From contig JBHJOI010000067.1 in the NCBI GenBank assembly GCA_050329935.1, positions 32,341 to 96,340 of the forward strand: a DNA stretch of 64,000 bases, read 5' to 3'. Positions 60,904-64,000 of this stretch are shown in pieces (the stretch's first letter is position 1; every line of letters starts with the position of its first letter). Below the pieces are notes generated by a model. It was not told the DNA's origin. It searched no databases and was given only the letters and a program-made list of their open reading frames with translations. The DNA is from CAYSFW01 sp050329935. GTDB lineage: Bacteria; Pseudomonadota; Gammaproteobacteria; UWMA-0217. The translations under genes and the position numbers were made by a program.

Positions 60904-62058
60904 TCACGGGGCAGGAACGCCGCGATTCGATCCGTCGACATTCCGGCGAACCTGCGCCAGATACTCGCACGACTGCATCTCCTGCAACCGGCTGGTCAAC
61001 CGTTCAAATTCAAATCGTAGCGCGGTGCCGTGATACAGGGCCTCGATTGGCGCGGCGGCGGAAAGCATCAGACGGACTTTGCGGTCGTAGAACTCATCGA
61101 CCAGATGCAGTAGCCGGCGTAGTTGGTTGGCGTGTTCGTCGTCCATCACGAACACGTCGGAGACGAGTACGGTGTGGTAGTGATTGGCGAGTTCGAGGTA
61201 ATCGAGCGTGCCGCGCGGAATGTCGCATAAAGCCTTGAAGTCGAACCAGACCACGCCGGCCGCGGCGCGCACGGTGGGAATGGCGCGACCGAGCACTTGC
61301 AGCACGGCGCCGGGTTCGCCTTCGCCACCGGCCGCTTCGCGAAAGTGGCTACGCAGCCACGCTTCGGCGGCGGGGGCCAGGGGTTGAAAATAATTCCCCG
61401 CTTGTTCGAGTGCGCGCATCCGATAGTCAACCGCGCCATCGAGTTCCTGCACTTGGGTATTGCGCTTGATGAGTTCGATGGCCGGTAGGAACCGCGCCCG
61501 TTGCAGGCCATTGAGATAGAGTCGGTCGGGTGGGCAGTTGGAGGTTGTCACCAAAGCGACGCCGTGGCAGAACAAGCCCTCGAGGAGTCCAGCCAGCAGC
61601 ATCGCATCGGAAATGTCGGAGACGAAGAATTCATCGAGACAAAGCACCCGGGTATGGCGTGCAAAATCGGTGGTGATCTGTTCGAGCGGGTCGGGCATAT
61701 GCCCGAGTTTGCGGATCTCGGTGTGGACGCCGCGCATGAAATGGTGAAAGTGTAGCCGCCTTTTTTCCGCGAACGGCAGCGTTTCGAAGAACAGATCCAT
61801 CAGTAGCGTTTTACCGCGGCCGACCCCGCCCCAAAGGTAGGCGCCGCGCACCGGCGGGTGAATTGGCTGGCGCGTCGGTTTGCCGCCGAGTGTCTTGCGC
61901 AGTCGGGTGAGCAAACCATAGGCGGCGGCCGGTGGCGGTGGCGGATGCAGCAGGCGTCGATGCACGTCCTGCAACAGGGTCACCGCTCGCAGTTGCGCCG
62001 CGTCGGGTTGGAGTGCCTGACTTTGGATGAAGTCTTGATAGCGAGCGGTAAGCGGCAT
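60904..62058 (-). CDS. zapE: cell division ATPase ZapE (AFG1 family)
   Basis: A 384-residue AFG1-like ATPase that acts at the FtsZ ring during constriction. The Walker A is GAYLWGGVGRGKTLLMDLFF near residue 80, Walker B VLCLDEFFVSDISDAMLL near 143, and family motifs HFHHFMRGVHTEI and VALVTTSNCPPDRLYLNGLQR follow. ATG 62058 fits the N-terminus MPLTARYQDFI. The C-terminal end agrees with the family (ALRFEFERLTSRLQEMQS). It lies between gdhA and an EamA transporter gene, all on the minus strand. Confidence 0.93.
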   Translation of the reverse strand: MPLTARYQDFIQSQALQPDAAQLRAVTLLQDVHRRLLHPPPPPAAAYGLLTRLRKTLGGKPTRQPIHPPVRGAYLWGGVGRGKTLLMDLFFETLPFAEKRRLHFHHFMRGVHTEIRKLGHMPDPLEQITTDFARHTRVLCLDEFFVSDISDAMLLAGLLEGLFCHGVALVTTSNCPPDRLYLNGLQRARFLPAIELIKRNTQVQELDGAVDYRMRALEQAGNYFQPLAPAAEAWLRSHFREAAGGEGEPGAVLQVLGRAIPTVRAAAGVVWFDFKALCDIPRGTLDYLELANHYHTVLVSDVFVMDDEHANQLRRLLHLVDEFYDRKVRLMLSAAAPIEALYHGTALRFEFERLTSRLQEMQSCEYLAQVRRNVDGSNRGVPAP

Positions 62059-62130
62059 CGTCGGCTCTTTGTTGCGACGCAATATCCCTCGTCATTACAG
62101 TCAAGCGCGGCGCGGTTGTCAACGAGTAAC

Positions 62131-63039
62131 TCAGGATGCGCGGGTTGACCGGGGCTGCCGGCTTTTTAACTTGTCCCACATACGGGCGCCGAACTGGTGC
62201 ACCAGCAACCCCGATAGAATAATCACGGTTCCGAAATACGTCGCCGCGGTCACCGGCTCGTGGTTGATGCCTTGCCCGATCCACAGCGCGAGCACGGGCG
62301 TCAGCAGGGTGATCATAGCAAGCTGGCTTGCGCTCAGCCGGCGCAGCAAGAAAAAGTACAATGAAAATCCCAATGCCGAACCGAATAGGCCGAGATATCC
62401 GATCGCGAGTCCGGTTTGCAGCGGAATCCGCGCCGGCCAGTGACCGTCGGCGATCAGCCAGGTGAGGACGAACAACGGCGTGGCGACGAACAGACTGCCC
62501 ATCGTCGCGCTGATGCCGTCGAGTCCGGCACCCAGGCGTTTGACCCAAACCGCACTCAGGCTATGAAAGACGACCGACAGGGCAACCAGCGCCACAGCGA
62601 ATGTGGCCGCGGCGGGCACCCGGGTGCTGTCGTGAAAGATCACGCCCAATCCACCGATGCCGAGCGCGATGCCGAGTATCTTCGGTGGCGTGAACGCACG
62701 CTCGCCGAGCCACAGCGCGGCGAATAGCCCGGTGATGATCGGTGTCGTGCCGAAGATGACCGAAATCCATCCCGACGGTAGGTGTTGCGCGGCGAAATAC
62801 ACGCAGACCATTGCCGCATATAAACCCAGGCCGCCGGCCAGGTAGCTCTGCCATGCCTGGCGGTGGCTGGGTAGCGGGCGGCGCAGCGCGGCAAGTATCA
62901 CGCCGAGCACCACGACCCCGATCAGCATCCGTGCGCTGAGGCCAAACAAGGGGCCCACGTCGCGCCCGCTCCACTGAATCGCGAGCGGGGTGGTGGACCA
63001 GATCAATACGACGCCGAAGTAGGCGGCGGGGATCGACAT
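62131..63039 (-). CDS. EamA-family (DMT superfamily) transporter
   Basis: A 302-residue protein with ten predicted membrane helices arranged as two EamA repeats (residues about 3-135 and 150-285). Repeat features are IWSTTPLAIQWSGRDVGP near residue 14, FFAALWLGERAF-like sequence near 97 (here GLFAALWLGERAFTPPKILG), and SALGFSLYFFLLRRLSASQLAMI near 225. Substrate is typically an amino acid or metabolite and cannot be deduced. ATG 63039 follows the helix-one start. An intrinsic terminator lies 116 bases upstream on the same strand, so transcription may be attenuated. Confidence 0.88.
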   Translation of the reverse strand: MSIPAAYFGVVLIWSTTPLAIQWSGRDVGPLFGLSARMLIGVVVLGVILAALRRPLPSHRQAWQSYLAGGLGLYAAMVCVYFAAQHLPSGWISVIFGTTPIITGLFAALWLGERAFTPPKILGIALGIGGLGVIFHDSTRVPAAATFAVALVALSVVFHSLSAVWVKRLGAGLDGISATMGSLFVATPLFVLTWLIADGHWPARIPLQTGLAIGYLGLFGSALGFSLYFFLLRRLSASQLAMITLLTPVLALWIGQGINHEPVTAATYFGTVIILSGLLVHQFGARMWDKLKSRQPRSTRAS

Positions 63040-63154
63040 GAGTTGACGCCTCCGTGGTTGGGTTCGCGCGCAACCCATCGGGTGTTCGATGCCTGTCAGC
63101 GCGACATCGACGCGGCTTCAACGAATGCGCCCGCTCGCGCCGACGGACGCCTCC

Positions 63155-63189
63155 AAACAAAAAGGGCCACGAGCTTGCGCCCGCGGCCC
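63155..63189 (-). terminator. intrinsic terminator upstream of the EamA gene (possible attenuator)
   Basis: On the minus strand GGGCCGCGGGC pairs with GCTCGTGGCCC through 11 base pairs (two G-T wobbles) closed by a GCAA tetraloop, followed by TTTTTG. It lies between 63164 and 63189 with the T tract to 63157. Because it precedes the EamA start by about 116 bases on the same strand, it may regulate that gene. Just upstream a short hairpin (GAGTGAG/CTCGCTC) and a possible Arg-rich leader frame (ATG at 63310, stop near 63217) could form the switch. Confidence 0.6.
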
Positions 63190-63614
63190 CGGATTTTCTC
63201 GGTCGAGTGAGATTGCTAGCTCGCTCGCACCTCCGGACACGCGGACGCCGACCTGCCGAGCCACACTCGGCACAGTCGAAAACGTCGCACAATCGCGTGT
63301 CCCGTCATCATTGAACCTAGAATTGTCGGTTGGGCGTGCCGGAGTGTGCGGTATTCGTGGTGCAGGGCAAGGCGCAACGACGCGGAATGGTTGTTCCCTT
63401 CCGAGGAGTTGCAACGCAGCCATGCGCCGCGAAGACCGTGCAATACGGTACGTAGCGCGGTAACCCGGAAGGTGGAGTTGCGCCTGATATAAAAATTTCG
63501 CGTAAACATTACGTTACGTACATGAAGTAGCGGTCTATCGGGGATTCTAGGTTGGGTCAGTGTGAAGGTGGAAAGCGCTTGTCGTCAAGGCCTGGATGCG
63601 CCCGTCTCATGCGC
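63190..63614. other. intergenic region between EamA attenuator and TRAP promoter
   Basis: Apart from the possible 31-codon minus-strand leader frame noted for the attenuator, I see no supported gene. The stretch near 63486-63530 is AT-rich, with TTACGTTACGTA. It must contain the EamA promoter, which I cannot place. The rest of the gap, 63643-63760, is the leader of the TRAP gene. Confidence 0.4.
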
Positions 63615-63642
63615 TGAAACCACGGGGGCGCCCGGTTATACT
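63615..63642 (+). promoter_or_regulatory. sigma70-type promoter for the TRAP transporter genes
   Basis: TGAAAC (63615-63620) and TATACT (63637-63642) with a 16-base spacer lie about 120 bases upstream of the TTG start, leaving a long leader. Confidence 0.45.
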
Positions 63643-63760
63643 GGTGCCGCGGGTTGGTATTCTCCGGTGCGCGCTGATGCGACTGGATCGAAGCCCGAGT
63701 TGGCCGCCGCCCGAATGCCTATCAGACTCTAAACTATCTGCTTGAATCAGGAGTCGACGT

Positions 63761-64000
63761 TGTCCGCACTGTTATCACTAGCAAAACGCATCGACCATCT
63801 GAATGAACGCGTCGGGCGCGGCGTGTTCTGGCTAATCCTGCTGATGGTTGTGATCAGCACTCTCAACGCGCTGTCGCGCAAACTATTCAGTATCAGCTCC
63901 AACGCGTATCTCGAGGTACAGTGGTATTTGTTCGCGGCGGTGTTTCTCTTGAATGCCGGAAATGTTCTGCTGAAGAATGCGCATGTGCGTATCGATGTAT
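63761..64000 (+). CDS. TRAP transporter small permease (DctQ-like), 3' partial
   Basis: The frame from TTG 63761 runs off the window after 80 codons. It reads LSALLSLAKRIDHLNERVGR, then a membrane segment (GVFWLILLMVVISTLNALSR), then YLEVQWYLFAAVFLLNAGNVLLKNAHVRIDV. The last block matches the small (Q) subunit of TRAP transporters, where the LxAGxxLxxxxHVRxDV pattern sits in the second half. A Shine-Dalgarno AGGAG lies at 63750-63754, six bases before TTG, which decides the start. TRAP systems import organic acids with sodium and a periplasmic binding protein; the rest lies outside the window. Confidence 0.8.

Overview
The window is chromosomal DNA from a high-GC gammaproteobacterium. Gene families that are mainly gammaproteobacterial (DUF3301, DUF2058, the GshA type, ZapE, TcdA) and the ypjD/corC-family/ffh neighbourhood support this; the exact genus cannot be read from the sequence. 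Most of the window is housekeeping or small metabolic operons. One defence island and one block of unrecognised genes stand out.

Layout. 1-2.9 kb: the end of an outer-membrane-related operon (FtsX-like ABC permease, LolA-like protein, beta-barrel). 3.2-7.1 kb: a tightly overlapping minus-strand operon for periplasmic thiol redox and metal export (thioredoxin/DsbD-like membrane protein, CDF exporter, rhodanese, DsbB, DsbA). 7.2-9.9 kb: a conserved hypothetical gene, then argD-argF. 10.06-12.85 kb: a phosphorus-free lipid cassette, btaA-btaB-plcP, preceded by four PhoB-like repeats at exact 11-bp spacing. 13-21.5 kb: an orphan hydantoinase B, DUF3301, FHA, TraB-family and DUF2058 proteins, an ABC-transporter remnant, a methyltransferase and a DNA-deoxyinosine glycosylase. 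21.9-31.1 kb: gshA, a MazG-like gene, fpr, small genes, bolA, radA, a CorC-family gene, ypjD, ffh and a tRNA-Ala with an imperfect acceptor stem.

31.2-40.2 kb: a defence island downstream of ffh. It has a decayed QueC/QatC-like gene, a second gene fragment, a Fic AMP-transferase behind a large inverted repeat, and a complete Wadjet type I operon (jetABCD). 40.3-46.9 kb: lrgAB, an H-NS-like gene, a SixA-like phosphatase, murJ, ispB and tcdA.

47.0-54.6 kb: the most novel part. A plus-strand run of five unrecognised genes (a beta-rich protein, three proteins with Ig-like beta-sandwich character of which one has a phasin-like helical N-terminus, and a beta-propeller) converges on a minus-strand operon of a DUF362 fusion protein, an NAD-dependent epimerase and an SRPBCC protein. 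54.9-64 kb: tRNA-Pro(CGG), a Uma2 gene broken by one stop codon, hemolysin III, a KaiC-like/ATP-grasp fusion, gdhA with an NtrC-like upstream site, zapE, an EamA transporter behind a possible attenuator, and the start of a TRAP transporter small permease that opens with TTG and runs off the window.
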